Positions 1 through 7,040 of a stretch of 64,000 bases of DNA are shown in pieces; position 1 is the first letter of the stretch, and each line of letters opens with the position of its first letter. The translations under genes were made by a program, and so were the position numbers. The notes under the pieces are model-generated. The model was not told where the DNA came from. It did no database searches and saw nothing but the letters and a program-made list of their open reading frames with translations. This DNA is from Herbaspirillum hiltneri N3 (GTDB taxonomy: Bacteria > Pseudomonadota > Gammaproteobacteria > Burkholderiales > Burkholderiaceae_D): positions 806,001 through 870,000 of the forward strand of contig NZ_CP011409.1 in the NCBI RefSeq assembly GCF_001267925.1, in the 5' to 3' direction.

Positions 1-57
1 CGAATTGGCCATCGTCAAAGATAAGTTATAGCGAGCATAGATTGGCTTAAAAGCTCG

Positions 58-342
58 TTATATAAGTTCAGCATACAAATACCTGAGTATTACATCGCCC
101 GTATCTGAATTCGCGAGCAGATAACTGCCCTTCCAGTTATCCCAGCCGCTAGAGATTTCAAGGTCGGCACGTAAGAACGAGGGGTTTATGCCTTCATCGA
201 AACCGATAAGGGTATCTCCATGCCTAATGAATCCCAATTCGTTTTCAAGCTTGGCGCATGCCTGTTTGTATGCCACTGAATTGTAATCGCCGAAATCGAG
301 AGATACATGTCCGTTTGCACAGATAGTTAAGGTTGGGTTCAT
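58..342 (-). CDS. Small hypothetical protein, possible immunity-type gene
   Basis: A 94-residue cytosolic-looking protein with no signal peptide, membrane segment or motif I can name. It begins MNPTLTICANG and its C-terminal half is rich in Trp, Asp and Gly (GWDNWKGSYLL, GDVILRYLY), as seen in many small immunity proteins of polymorphic toxin systems. It is the last gene of a minus-strand row that includes a SUKH-family gene. Unlike its neighbours, no clear copy of the 24-nt hairpin repeat follows it, although the window edge is close. Function is inferred from context only. Confidence 0.5.
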   Translation of the reverse strand: MNPTLTICANGHVSLDFGDYNSVAYKQACAKLENELGFIRHGDTLIGFDEGINPSFLRADLEISSGWDNWKGSYLLANSDTGDVILRYLYAELI

Positions 343-393
343 GGCAATGCTGTCTAAAGTCTGAGTTCAGATCACATATGATTCTCAATGTAG

Positions 394-417
394 GTCCGCT
401 TCTGGCCGATTGCGGAC
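394..417 (+). repeat. 24-nt hairpin repeat, copy A
   Basis: Perfect 6-bp stem GTCCGC/GCGGAC around a 12-nt loop TTCTGGCCGATT. It lies 24 nt beyond the stop codon of the minus-strand gene at 442-774. It is the best-preserved member of a family of seven copies in the first 4 kb. Confidence 0.85.
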
Positions 418-441
418 GCTGCCTTCACCCAACGAAGATTT

Positions 442-774
442 TTAAATCTGCTGTGCAGAGACCTTCGATTTTTCGAGACGAAAGAGCATGATCTTCCCAA
501 GATGAGAAGGTTGCCTCAACAACGACTCCCGCAGTTGTTTTTCATAGTCGAGGTTAGCTGATTCTATTCCATGAATAATTCCCCAACAAACCTCAGCACT
601 TGGGTCATCTGGAAATCTCTCAAACACGCGGAACAGGACTGGCAAACAGTCCTCAGATATTTTGGTCGACTGCCAAAGTTCGGCAAGGAGGGTATCTAAA
701 CCGAGCCAATTACCCTCTGCGCTGGGTTCAAACTTGTCGATATTAGACAGAATTTCATTTTTTGAACGGATCAT
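442..774 (-). CDS. Hypothetical protein, immunity-like
   Basis: A 110-residue, mostly helical-looking soluble protein. Residues about 45-105 contain a pattern (VFERFPDD, then CWGIIHGIES, then LDYEKQL and a PSHLGKIMLFRLE stretch) that resembles small all-helical immunity proteins of bacterial toxin systems; I cannot assign a named family with confidence. No toxin gene is next to it. Copy A of the hairpin repeat follows its stop codon and copy B precedes its start, so gene plus repeat looks like one unit. Confidence 0.55.
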   Translation of the reverse strand: MIRSKNEILSNIDKFEPSAEGNWLGLDTLLAELWQSTKISEDCLPVLFRVFERFPDDPSAEVCWGIIHGIESANLDYEKQLRESLLRQPSHLGKIMLFRLEKSKVSAQQI

Positions 775-830
775 CGTTTGATTCTTCTCAGTGGAACATG
801 AACATAGAGAGATTAGGGCTTGGATCGAAG

Positions 831-854
831 GTCAGCTTCTGGCCGACTGCGGAC
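831..854 (+). repeat. 24-nt hairpin repeat, copy B
   Basis: Imperfect stem GTCAGC/GCGGAC around TTCTGGCCGACT. It lies 10 nt beyond the stop of the minus-strand gene at 865-1176. Confidence 0.75.
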
Positions 855-864
855 TTAGAAAAAG

Positions 865-1176
865 CTACGTCGCCTCGCCTATCTGGATATCAAAGCCTGC
901 ATCTTTTGCGACCTGCGGCCAATTCGACTCGGCAAGACCACTACTCACTAAAATATCTCTCCAATCAATCTCTGCGCCGGCAACGCCGGCCAACAATCTT
1001 TCAAGGTGCGCCTTAGATGACATAAAAATCGCTACCTGAACGCGTGCACGGGTCGCCGTCCACTCCTTGTCGAGAGGCGGCATTGTCATACCAGACAATG
1101 CAGAAATAGCTACTTCGGCTTCTTGAGCTGGGAATGTAGCTCTAACCTTCTTTTCAACTGGCGGAAAGATTCTCAT
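865..1176 (-). CDS. Hypothetical small protein in the repeat-linked gene row
   Basis: A 103-residue soluble protein of unknown function. The C-terminal part (IDWRDILVSSGLAESNW, followed by AGFDIQ) has the compact helical look of proteins common in bacterial accessory islands, but I do not recognise a defined domain. It sits between copies B and C of the hairpin repeat, with copy B 10 nt after its stop. No promoter is obvious; the spacing would allow separate or joint transcription with the gene at 1290-1673. Confidence 0.55.
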   Translation of the reverse strand: MRIFPPVEKKVRATFPAQEAEVAISALSGMTMPPLDKEWTATRARVQVAIFMSSKAHLERLLAGVAGAEIDWRDILVSSGLAESNWPQVAKDAGFDIQIGEAT

Positions 1177-1257
1177 CTTAGAGTCAAATTAACGTAATTG
1201 TGAATCACAGCTTTATCATCGCATACTGCATTCCGCAAAAAACGCTCTTGCAGAGAC

Positions 1258-1281
1258 GACCGCTTCTGGCTGAAAGCGGAC
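1258..1281 (+). repeat. 24-nt hairpin repeat, copy C
   Basis: Stem GACCGC/GCGGAC around TTCTGGCTGAAA. It lies 8 nt beyond the stop of the SUKH gene at 1290-1673. Confidence 0.75.
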
Positions 1282-1289
1282 GAGCTAAT

Positions 1290-1673
1290 TCACTTTCGTT
1301 CCACACATACCTGTTGATACCACAGCTCGAGCGTTGACCATCGTTCGCTTGTTGCGCCGTCGTGAGACCAATACACAATATCTCCGTCGGACGTAATGCA
1401 AAAATAGTCGCCGTTATCTTCGATAAACGGTAAATAGTGACGAGGAACTCCCATCACTTTCCATGCGGTTTCTGCAATCTCCACCAAGTCACAGTATCCC
1501 GACCCTGGCAAAACGACTGCTGGAGTGAACACTGCATTCGCTACGTCTCCTCCACTAAGAAGAAACTTTCGATAGTCCGGATGAAATTTCATCCCTAAAC
1601 TATTTTCAGCAGCATCAATCTCCAAGTCTGTCGGGAGGCGAAAGGGGCTATTTTTTGCATCAACTTCGTTCAT
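1290..1673 (-). CDS. SMI1/KNR4 (SUKH) family protein, probable immunity protein
   Basis: A 127-residue protein that fits the SUKH superfamily: an N-terminal LPTDLEIDAAENSLGMKF segment, a YRKFLLSGGD motif, then LPFIEDNGDYFCIT and GDIVYWSHDG strands typical of the fold. Bacterial SUKH proteins are commonly immunity proteins that bind and neutralise toxins of contact-dependent or secreted polymorphic toxin systems (established for the superfamily). Here no toxin is adjacent, so it may be an orphan immunity gene giving protection against neighbours' toxins (inference). It sits between hairpin repeats C and D. Confidence 0.8.
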   Translation of the reverse strand: MNEVDAKNSPFRLPTDLEIDAAENSLGMKFHPDYRKFLLSGGDVANAVFTPAVVLPGSGYCDLVEIAETAWKVMGVPRHYLPFIEDNGDYFCITSDGDIVYWSHDGATSERWSTLELWYQQVCVERK

Positions 1674-1702
1674 ATTTTTATGCTCTTGGCTTTAGGAGAG
1701 AA

Positions 1703-1726
1703 GTCTGCAACTGGCCGATTGCGAAC
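1703..1726 (+). repeat. 24-nt hairpin repeat, copy D
   Basis: Degenerate stem GTCTGC/GCGAAC around AACTGGCCGATT. It lies 13 nt beyond the stop of the gene at 1740-2300. Confidence 0.7.
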
Positions 1727-1739
1727 GTCCATGCAAAAC

Positions 1740-2300
1740 CTACAGAGCCGGCCATTTCCCCGATGCGACGATTCGCCCGACAATAGATCCCGCAATGATG
1801 CCAAGAAGACAGATGAGCCACTTTTCCATACGATCGAAATAGAAGGTCTCCAAAACAGTATGGAGCAGTATCCACGCCATGACCAGTCCGAAAAAGGCCC
1901 CAATTCCACCGTACATACGCCGGTCGAGTTGCATTGCGCCGATTTGGTAATTTGATGGAGGTTCTTGCGATCGACGTTTGACATTGACGTCGCCGTGGGC
2001 ACCCAAGCGAAAGACAAAATGTAGAGAACTCTGGCCTATTACTAGTCCCACCGGTGCCTCTGGCGACGTATCTGCTTTCCAGCGAACCTCACCTGACGGG
2101 TAGACTTCCGCGAGCTGTCGGCCATCCACCTCGACGCTGAGGCGATCGTTAGTGGACGAATACTGTAAGAAATCCTTTGCACATATTTCCTGTAACAAGG
2201 CTTTAAGCGTCGTGCTACTACTTACCCTGTGGATGGCCTCGAGATTGCCCATTTGATCATCTGCTGAGCAGCATGCCTGACGAAAAACGTTGATCCGCAT
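1740..2300 (-). CDS. Hypothetical protein with C-terminal membrane segments
   Basis: About 186 residues from the ATG at 2300 (an alternative start at 2327 adds nine residues without a better ribosome binding site). The N-terminal two thirds are soluble, with MRINVFRQACCSADDQ at the start and LSVEVDGRQLAEVYP further on. The last 60 residues hold two hydrophobic stretches (AFFGLVMAWILLHTVL and WLICLLGIIAGSIVG), so it is probably anchored in the inner membrane. I do not recognise a family. It is followed by hairpin copy D, as the other genes in the row are. Confidence 0.6.
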   Translation of the reverse strand: MRINVFRQACCSADDQMGNLEAIHRVSSSTTLKALLQEICAKDFLQYSSTNDRLSVEVDGRQLAEVYPSGEVRWKADTSPEAPVGLVIGQSSLHFVFRLGAHGDVNVKRRSQEPPSNYQIGAMQLDRRMYGGIGAFFGLVMAWILLHTVLETFYFDRMEKWLICLLGIIAGSIVGRIVASGKWPAL

Positions 2301-2366
2301 ATTTTTACTGGATGAATGGGCTTCCAAGAACCTAGTCGGGTGGCAGTGAGAATTTAGTTAAAGTAT

Positions 2367-2390
2367 TTCAGCTTTTGGTCGAGAGCTGCT
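2367..2390 (+). repeat. 24-nt hairpin repeat, diverged copy E
   Basis: Core stem CAGC/GCTG around TTTTGGTCGAGA with the same overall length as the other copies. The stem sequence has changed but pairing is kept. It overlaps the stop codon of the gene at 2368-3249. Confidence 0.5.
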
Positions 2391-3249
2391 GTCGGTATCG
2401 TCGGAATTGTAAGTAAAGAAGAACGATCGAGACGCTACTGACCCCGATAGCCCAATTCCTGAGTTGCCAAAGAGATGGCCCAATCTGCGCAGTGTAGGGA
2501 GAAGCGTATTTATAAAGAAATATCTGCATCAGATACACGGAGAAGGCGATAGCCAAGTTACTTACTCTGGACACGACACCAGGGGTCTTCCCTATCCATT
2601 CGGCAATAGCAATCATAGGCAACGCAAGAAAGGCTAGCTTGTCTCGATAGAGTGTTTGTGGATATATCTCGGTAATTCCCAAGACAATCGCATTGAGACT
2701 CCAGAATGCAAAGATTGTGGTCAGCACATACAAACATGCGCCTAGTCGGCGCCGGAGGGGAGTGCGTGGCCGCTGAAGTGTCGTTGGCGACGAAAAGTAA
2801 AGGTGAGCGTCTTTGCGATAAAGCAGATAGACGAATACGACGAAGCAAGGGACAGAAAACAGCAGCTCTACAAAGAGAATTTTTTGCGTCTGTTGATACA
2901 TGAAAAAAATGAGCGAGAAACCTAACAGTCCTCCAATGATGTATCCCCATCGCGCCCATCGCTGTGCCCACAGGAGTCCGATAGCGATGAAGAAGTTGGC
3001 ACAGTTCCATGCTTCAAATAATTGCCATTGCAAGCGACTGCCTATCGGCGCGCGGGGAAGAATCGCAACCTCCTGCATGTAGCGGCCAAACAGTAGAAAA
3101 TAGATTGCGGTACCGCCTAAGTGGAACAGCATGAAATAGACAAGTACAGTAACGCCGTCTGGTCGACGCGCGCTAATAGCGCTAGCGTTTTCTGCTGTTT
3201 CCAGGGGGGCTGTATTTTGTTGGCGAGATTCAGGAGCTGGTGATGTCAT
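2368..3249 (-). CDS. Polytopic membrane protein of unknown function
   Basis: About 293 residues from the ATG at 3249 (MTSPAPESRQQ); an upstream GTG at 3318 would add 23 residues that look non-native, so I prefer the internal ATG, though neither has a strong ribosome binding site. Seven to eight hydrophobic segments are visible, for example VLVYFMLFHLGGTAIYFLLF, YIIGGLLGFSLIFFMY and ISIVLLYLQF-like ends, separated by short basic loops. I see no transporter or enzyme motif. It is the first gene of the minus-strand row and has the diverged hairpin copy E at its 3' end. Confidence 0.6.
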   Translation of the reverse strand: MTSPAPESRQQNTAPLETAENASAISARRPDGVTVLVYFMLFHLGGTAIYFLLFGRYMQEVAILPRAPIGSRLQWQLFEAWNCANFFIAIGLLWAQRWARWGYIIGGLLGFSLIFFMYQQTQKILFVELLFSVPCFVVFVYLLYRKDAHLYFSSPTTLQRPRTPLRRRLGACLYVLTTIFAFWSLNAIVLGITEIYPQTLYRDKLAFLALPMIAIAEWIGKTPGVVSRVSNLAIAFSVYLMQIFLYKYASPYTAQIGPSLWQLRNWAIGVSSVSIVLLYLQFRRYRQQLSTKS

Positions 3250-3482
3250 GGTAATGAGATAGCTCTCGTATTTCCACGTTCTAACGCATGGCGCAAATAA
3301 GCTACCTCCCTCACCCACACGAAGGACAAGCGGGCTCCGGAAAAAGTGAAATTAATGTGAGCGAAAGACAGGCTACTCGATTGTTTTGCGCCACTGTAAC
3401 AGTGTCATGAAGCAATGAAAAGCTTCCGGCAACAGATTTCGCGTACGGGTAAGTATGTTGCTAGGAAAGGGTGGAACAGATG

Positions 3483-3506
3483 AGCCGCTTCTGGCCGATT
3501 GCGAAC
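3483..3506 (+). repeat. 24-nt hairpin repeat, copy F
   Basis: AGCCGC, loop TTCTGGCCGATT, then GCGAAC; the loop is identical to copy A. No minus-strand gene ends just to its right, so it may mark a lost gene unit. Confidence 0.7.
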
Positions 3507-3580
3507 GTAATGTTAGTCGGTTGTGTCCACGAAATTAAGGGCCAGTTGATTACGAGCGTACGCTATATAACTACGCAAAA

Positions 3581-3841
3581 ATGTCATCAACACGCACGGC
3601 TCTCAAAAAAAGAACTCGCGTCGCCTATCGGATGCTTCGAGCTGAAGGGAAGTGCCAAAGTATGGGATTTCTCAAGCGTCAATGGAGGCGATTAGAGCGA
3701 GATCTGTTTCGTACCCGTGCTTTTGATACCTATTTTTCCACCGAGAAGATCCCTGAAAATAGAGCTCGATTTGCGGATGCTCAAAAACGGATGCTAAGGC
3801 GTCTCGATAGCTTACGGCAGGATCGCAACTACTTTCTTTAA
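3581..3841 (+). CDS. Small basic hypothetical protein
   Basis: An 86-residue plus-strand reading frame rich in Arg and Lys (FLKRQWRRLERDLFRTRAF, KRMLRRLDSLRQDR). It is predicted helical and resembles no family I know. Coding status rests on length, composition and the fact that an inverted copy of the hairpin repeat (G) lies 128 bp downstream, oriented as expected for a plus-strand gene. It could be a decayed remnant. Confidence 0.35.
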   Translation: MSSTRTALKKRTRVAYRMLRAEGKCQSMGFLKRQWRRLERDLFRTRAFDTYFSTEKIPENRARFADAQKRMLRRLDSLRQDRNYFL

Positions 3842-3969
3842 TGAAAATGTCTCATTAGGCTGGATAAGTTACCGCTGTCTGGTAAATTAATCGGCGAAGA
3901 ATTTCATAGGATCAGCGCTTACCCAAATAGGCCAACGCAGTAGCGAAAGGATAGGGAGCGTAACTTGAT

Positions 3970-3992
3970 ATCCGCAATCGGAAAAAGCTGAC
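3970..3992 (-). repeat. Hairpin repeat, diverged copy G in inverted orientation
   Basis: Reads TCCGCAATCGG, then AAAAAGCTGAC on the plus strand, which is the reverse complement of the family consensus with about four changes. It is the only copy in this orientation and it lies downstream of the only nearby plus-strand small gene (3581-3841). Confidence 0.5.
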
Positions 3993-4093
3993 ATGTCAGT
4001 GTCGGTGTGTAGATCTAGGGACCGTTAGAATAGTCAAGTAGAAGTAATTTGGGAGCTTTACCCTTTGCGTTGCCATTGCACACACCATACTAA

Positions 4094-5227
4094 ATGATGA
4101 CAACTCCACGTCACAATTTCGCCAGCAACCTCGTCTTAGCCCAGACAGACGCTGACTTGCAACAGCAACTTACAATCCACTTTGGCACGAGCGATCTTTC
4201 CGCGCCGAACAAATCACCTCTTGTTACTACTACTACAGACGTGATGAATTGGGTAGTTCAAAAGGCCCGGTCGATGTACAAAGCGGAGCCTGAGAAACTT
4301 GTTGCAGCCATATCGAGTTCTGCAACAAAAAATGCCCTAGCCGTTTGGAGTGGATCTGGCAGGGACTGGATCGTTTTTAGCGAAGGTCTGATGGAGCTTC
4401 TGCGTGATCGGGTTGATAGCGTAGCAGAACGTTTTGAGGAAGCGTTTCCCGATCTCATGAATACCACTCTGATGCAGCGTCTTCTAACCAGGAGTCCTTT
4501 ACCTGGCGGCTTTACGACCTCATTCAGCTCCTTCTTATACTTTGCAGCAGTAGCGTTCTTCACCGGGCACGAGGCCGGACATCACCTTGCTGGGCATAAG
4601 TCTCAGTATCCTAGGCAAGCACACGCAGAAAATTCGGAGAGCGGCGCCATTGATGTCGACGGCGCTTGGCTTATCGGGCAAGCATTAGAGCGTGATGCCG
4701 ACCTGTTGGGCATAACTTTATGTCGCATCGCTGTGAGTAGCTTGCTGGGTCAATTGTGGGAAGTGGATGAAGCAGAGAATCTGTCGGCAGACGAACGCAA
4801 GTGTTTCCAGCGTGTTCTTGCCGCGCTAATATCGACAGGTGCATTGACGGCAGCAGTGTTCATCAAGCCCAAGAGCATCGACTGGACAAACCAGCCTAAT
4901 GTTCTACACCCCCCGGCAGTCGCTCGACTACTGACGCTTGCCGCGAGCATATCTCTTGCGATAAAGAAAAACTTCCACGACTTGGACGGCTTCTACCGGA
5001 GATGGATACGACTGATGTCATTGGAAGTTGCTGTCGGTGCCACTATCACGCCCGGAACAAACGCCGACCGGATACATCAGGAACGCATTGCGCGCGGTGG
5101 CGAACTCGCCGCGATTCGAGCGACGGGGATTCGAAAGGCGTTGCACGATCCGATGTTCCGAAAGTACATGGCTCAGTTGGATGCGACGATTAAGGAGATC
5201 CGACCTGGTCTGAAACCTAGAATGTAG
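4094..5227 (+). CDS. HExxH zinc metallopeptidase-like protein
   Basis: A 377-residue protein with a gluzincin-type signature: HEAGH at residues 159-163 in the context FFTGHEAGHHLAGH, and a downstream ERDAD at 199-203 that can supply the third zinc ligand. This pairing is seen in M48-like and phage-exclusion (Lit, U49) peptidases. There is no signal peptide; a hydrophobic patch (FSSFLYFAAVAFF) just before the motif may bury the site or contact the membrane. It stands alone in an accessory island between small unknown genes, so a role in defence or stress proteolysis is possible but inferred. The start is the first of two consecutive ATGs; no strong ribosome binding site is visible. Confidence 0.7.
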   Translation: MMTTPRHNFASNLVLAQTDADLQQQLTIHFGTSDLSAPNKSPLVTTTTDVMNWVVQKARSMYKAEPEKLVAAISSSATKNALAVWSGSGRDWIVFSEGLMELLRDRVDSVAERFEEAFPDLMNTTLMQRLLTRSPLPGGFTTSFSSFLYFAAVAFFTGHEAGHHLAGHKSQYPRQAHAENSESGAIDVDGAWLIGQALERDADLLGITLCRIAVSSLLGQLWEVDEAENLSADERKCFQRVLAALISTGALTAAVFIKPKSIDWTNQPNVLHPPAVARLLTLAASISLAIKKNFHDLDGFYRRWIRLMSLEVAVGATITPGTNADRIHQERIARGGELAAIRATGIRKALHDPMFRKYMAQLDATIKEIRPGLKPRM

Positions 5228-5324
5228 CCTGTTGCAGATATTGCTTGGTCCTTGTACCGCCGGCTGGTGGCACATCCCTCCTAGTCGACTTCCTGTCGTA
5301 GTATCGCAGGGCATTGAAAGCGTA

Positions 5325-5530
5325 TCATCTTGGAGCAACTCCATCTCTCTCCAAGATAGCTATCCGAGCTTTCAAGTCTGCATTTTCGCCCTCCAGCGCT
5401 CTAAGTCTGCCTTGTTTTAGTTTTTCATGGCGAGCGACCATTCGACTAAGCTGCTTATTAACTCCGTCACCCGTTGCATCATTTGGATACTGACTTACTT
5501 TCCCTTGTATTCGAATTGCTCGCCAGCCAT
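5325..5530 (-). CDS. Small coiled-coil protein, possibly made by -1 frameshifting
   Basis: A GGAGG lies 7 nt before the ATG at 5530, which opens MAGEQFEYKGK and then meets TAA at 5495-5497. The stop is directly preceded by G GGA AAG (5498-5504), a canonical -1 slippery heptamer. Slipping there enters the -1 frame, which continues VSQYPNDATGDGVNKQ and ends in a charged heptad-like stretch (RLRALEGENADLKARIAIL) at 5325, giving about 68 residues. The competing ATG at 5537 is in the second frame but abuts the GGAGG with no spacing and gives an unnatural N-terminus. Either programmed frameshifting or a simple frameshift mutation fits. Function unknown. Confidence 0.45.
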
Positions 5531-5546
5531 GGTGCATCCTCCGAGA

Positions 5547-5876
5547 TTAGTCTTTTTTGACTACACGGATGACGTCTTGAATCACTGCGACAGTTCGCTC
5601 CATGAATTCGCGCGCGTCGGGTGAAAGGGCGAGGTTTGCCTCAATGGAGTCAAGCTGTCGTTGTAGGAGAGTCTGAAAAAGACGAGTCTGCTCCGGGGCT
5701 TGGGCTGATGCGTATTAATTTTCGGAAGGATCTACAGACGCAGCTGGAATATTCGTAATTTCCATCTTCAACGAACTGTTCCCTGCAAGAAGTGCCAACA
5801 TTCGTGTTCGAAATTCTTCTTGTTGACTTTCAATGTTACTGACTGCGGTCGGGCTATATGGTCCTCGTGCTGCCAT
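5547..5876 (-). pseudogene. Small gene split by an in-frame TAA
   Basis: An ATG at 5876 with a good AGAGGAG ribosome binding site opens MAARGPYSPTAVSNIESQQ, a 53-residue product ending in TAA at 5715-5717. The same frame then stays open for another 55 codons (ASAQAPEQTRLFQTLLQRQL and onwards) to TAA at 5547-5549, with coding-like composition and no start codon near the first stop. The simplest reading is a 108-codon gene interrupted by a nonsense mutation. Two separate tiny genes or stop read-through are alternatives. No family recognised. Confidence 0.45.
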
Positions 5877-5911
5877 GGTGTCGCTCCTCTGGAGAAGGCT
5901 CGACAAGCGTA

Positions 5912-6025
5912 TCAATTCATCGACTGGCCTTGGTCCAGCCCGAGGGGGTTACTCCCTAAGTGGGTCAGTTTTCGATGCAAATCAACGTTTTCACACGACA
6001 GAGATTTTTTGATGTCGTCGAACAT
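5912..6025 (-). CDS. Very small hypothetical gene
   Basis: A possible 37-residue product beginning MFDDIKKSLSCENVDLHRKL, 35 nt upstream of the gene starting at 5876 and on the same strand. Its frame remains open further upstream to a TAG near 6098, so a non-ATG start is possible. Support is limited to composition and its place in a same-strand cluster of tiny genes. Confidence 0.25.
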   Translation of the reverse strand: MFDDIKKSLSCENVDLHRKLTHLGSNPLGLDQGQSMN

Positions 6026-6109
6026 TTCTTCATGGAAACGTTTTGCTTTTTTGCGTCGATACAGCTGTCTAGGCAGGCCTTGGCAGCATTTTCCCTAAAG
6101 CCACGGGTC

Positions 6110-6445
6110 GGAGTATGGGTGTTGCGCGTACAATCGAGCGTTCCCGTTGCTTGCCTGTGTCCCGTTAGGACAAGGAGCGCGCAGATTCCGGCAAAGTTAA
6201 GGGGGCATTGCTGACAAGCCAACTCGAAGTGTCTGTGATGTAGCTCTCCACTAAGCTTTTCTGAGGCCAATCGGCAAATTAATGCATCCCCAATTGATGC
6301 TTCGGCAAAATTATGGGGAAAGCTTGCGTTTCGTGATTCGCTTTTGGGCTAAGCCATTCCAAAAAAACAATGCATGAATGGCCTTGGACGCCTTATGTGG
6401 CAGGGTAATGGGGGCAGTTCGCGGCATTTTTATGAGTGTCGTACC
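6110..6445 (+). repeat. Diverged direct repeat, left copy (flanks gtr cluster)
   Basis: About 330 bp that align with 9915-10250 at a nearly constant offset of 3800-3802 bp. By hand I count roughly 70 % identity over 6190-6320, with exact blocks such as GGCAAAGTTA, CAAATTAATGCAT, GAATGGCCTTG and TTATGAGTGTC. No reading frame is convincingly conserved. The 180 bp between this repeat and gtrA (6446-6623) show no gene. Confidence 0.75.
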
Positions 6446-6623
6446 ACTCTGGTTTGGGAATCATCATTATGCCGCTCGGCATGTACATGCGTCCCATCAA
6501 GTAGATAGGCCTCTCATCTACGGGAGTCCGCCCGTTAAAATTGTTTGCATTTTGTTAATTCTTTCTCCGAAGGTGCATACGCCAACCTAAAGTTTTTTTG
6601 GCGGGATGAAGAGGTCAAACCTA

Positions 6624-7040
6624 TTATTCTCGTTCGGCAAATGCCCAAGCTGCGCTGAACACATAGTTGAAAACCAGGATCAGGGCTGTCACGCCCAGTT
6701 GCGCGATCCGGTAGTCCCAGTCGGTGGCCTGCAGCACAAGGTGGAGCAGCAGGGTATTAAGCGCCAGACTGGCGCCGGCGATCAGCAAGAAGCGCAAAAT
6801 GGTCTTGCGGAATTTCTGCTCGCTGCGGAAGGTGAGCTTGTGGTTGAGGAAGAAATTGACCAGAGCTCCGGCCAGCGCTCCGCAAGCGGTGCCTGTTACG
6901 GCGGACTTTCCACAGAGTTCGACCAGTGTCAAGAGCACCGCGTAGTGCGTCAGCGTACCTATCGCGCCTACCAAGGCAAAGACCAGGAATTGAAGCAGCG
7001 ACAGTTGTCCGCGCTTCTCCTCGACGGAAGTTCTATTCAT
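6624..7040 (-). CDS. gtrA: GtrA-family membrane protein
   Basis: A 138-residue inner-membrane protein with four hydrophobic segments (LQFLVFALVGAIGTLTHYAV, ACGALAGALVNFFLNH, FLLIAGASLALNTLLLHLVL, LGVTALILVFNYVF). It fits the GtrA family, which is thought to flip the undecaprenyl-phosphate-linked sugar made by GtrB. Its ATG at 7040 overlaps the 3' end of gtrB by 8 nt, indicating translational coupling. It is the last gene of a three-gene minus-strand unit. Confidence 0.9.
   Translation of the reverse strand: MNRTSVEEKRGQLSLLQFLVFALVGAIGTLTHYAVLLTLVELCGKSAVTGTACGALAGALVNFFLNHKLTFRSEQKFRKTILRFLLIAGASLALNTLLLHLVLQATDWDYRIAQLGVTALILVFNYVFSAAWAFAERE

Noticed and set aside
394-3506. Integron attC sites
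   Set aside because: The repeats are only 24 nt and lack the RYYYAAC and GTTRRRY core sites; no integrase gene is present.
6580-6603. CGCCAA/TTGGCG hairpin as gtrA terminator
   Set aside because: The stem is only 6 bp and no T-run follows it in the direction of gtrA transcription.
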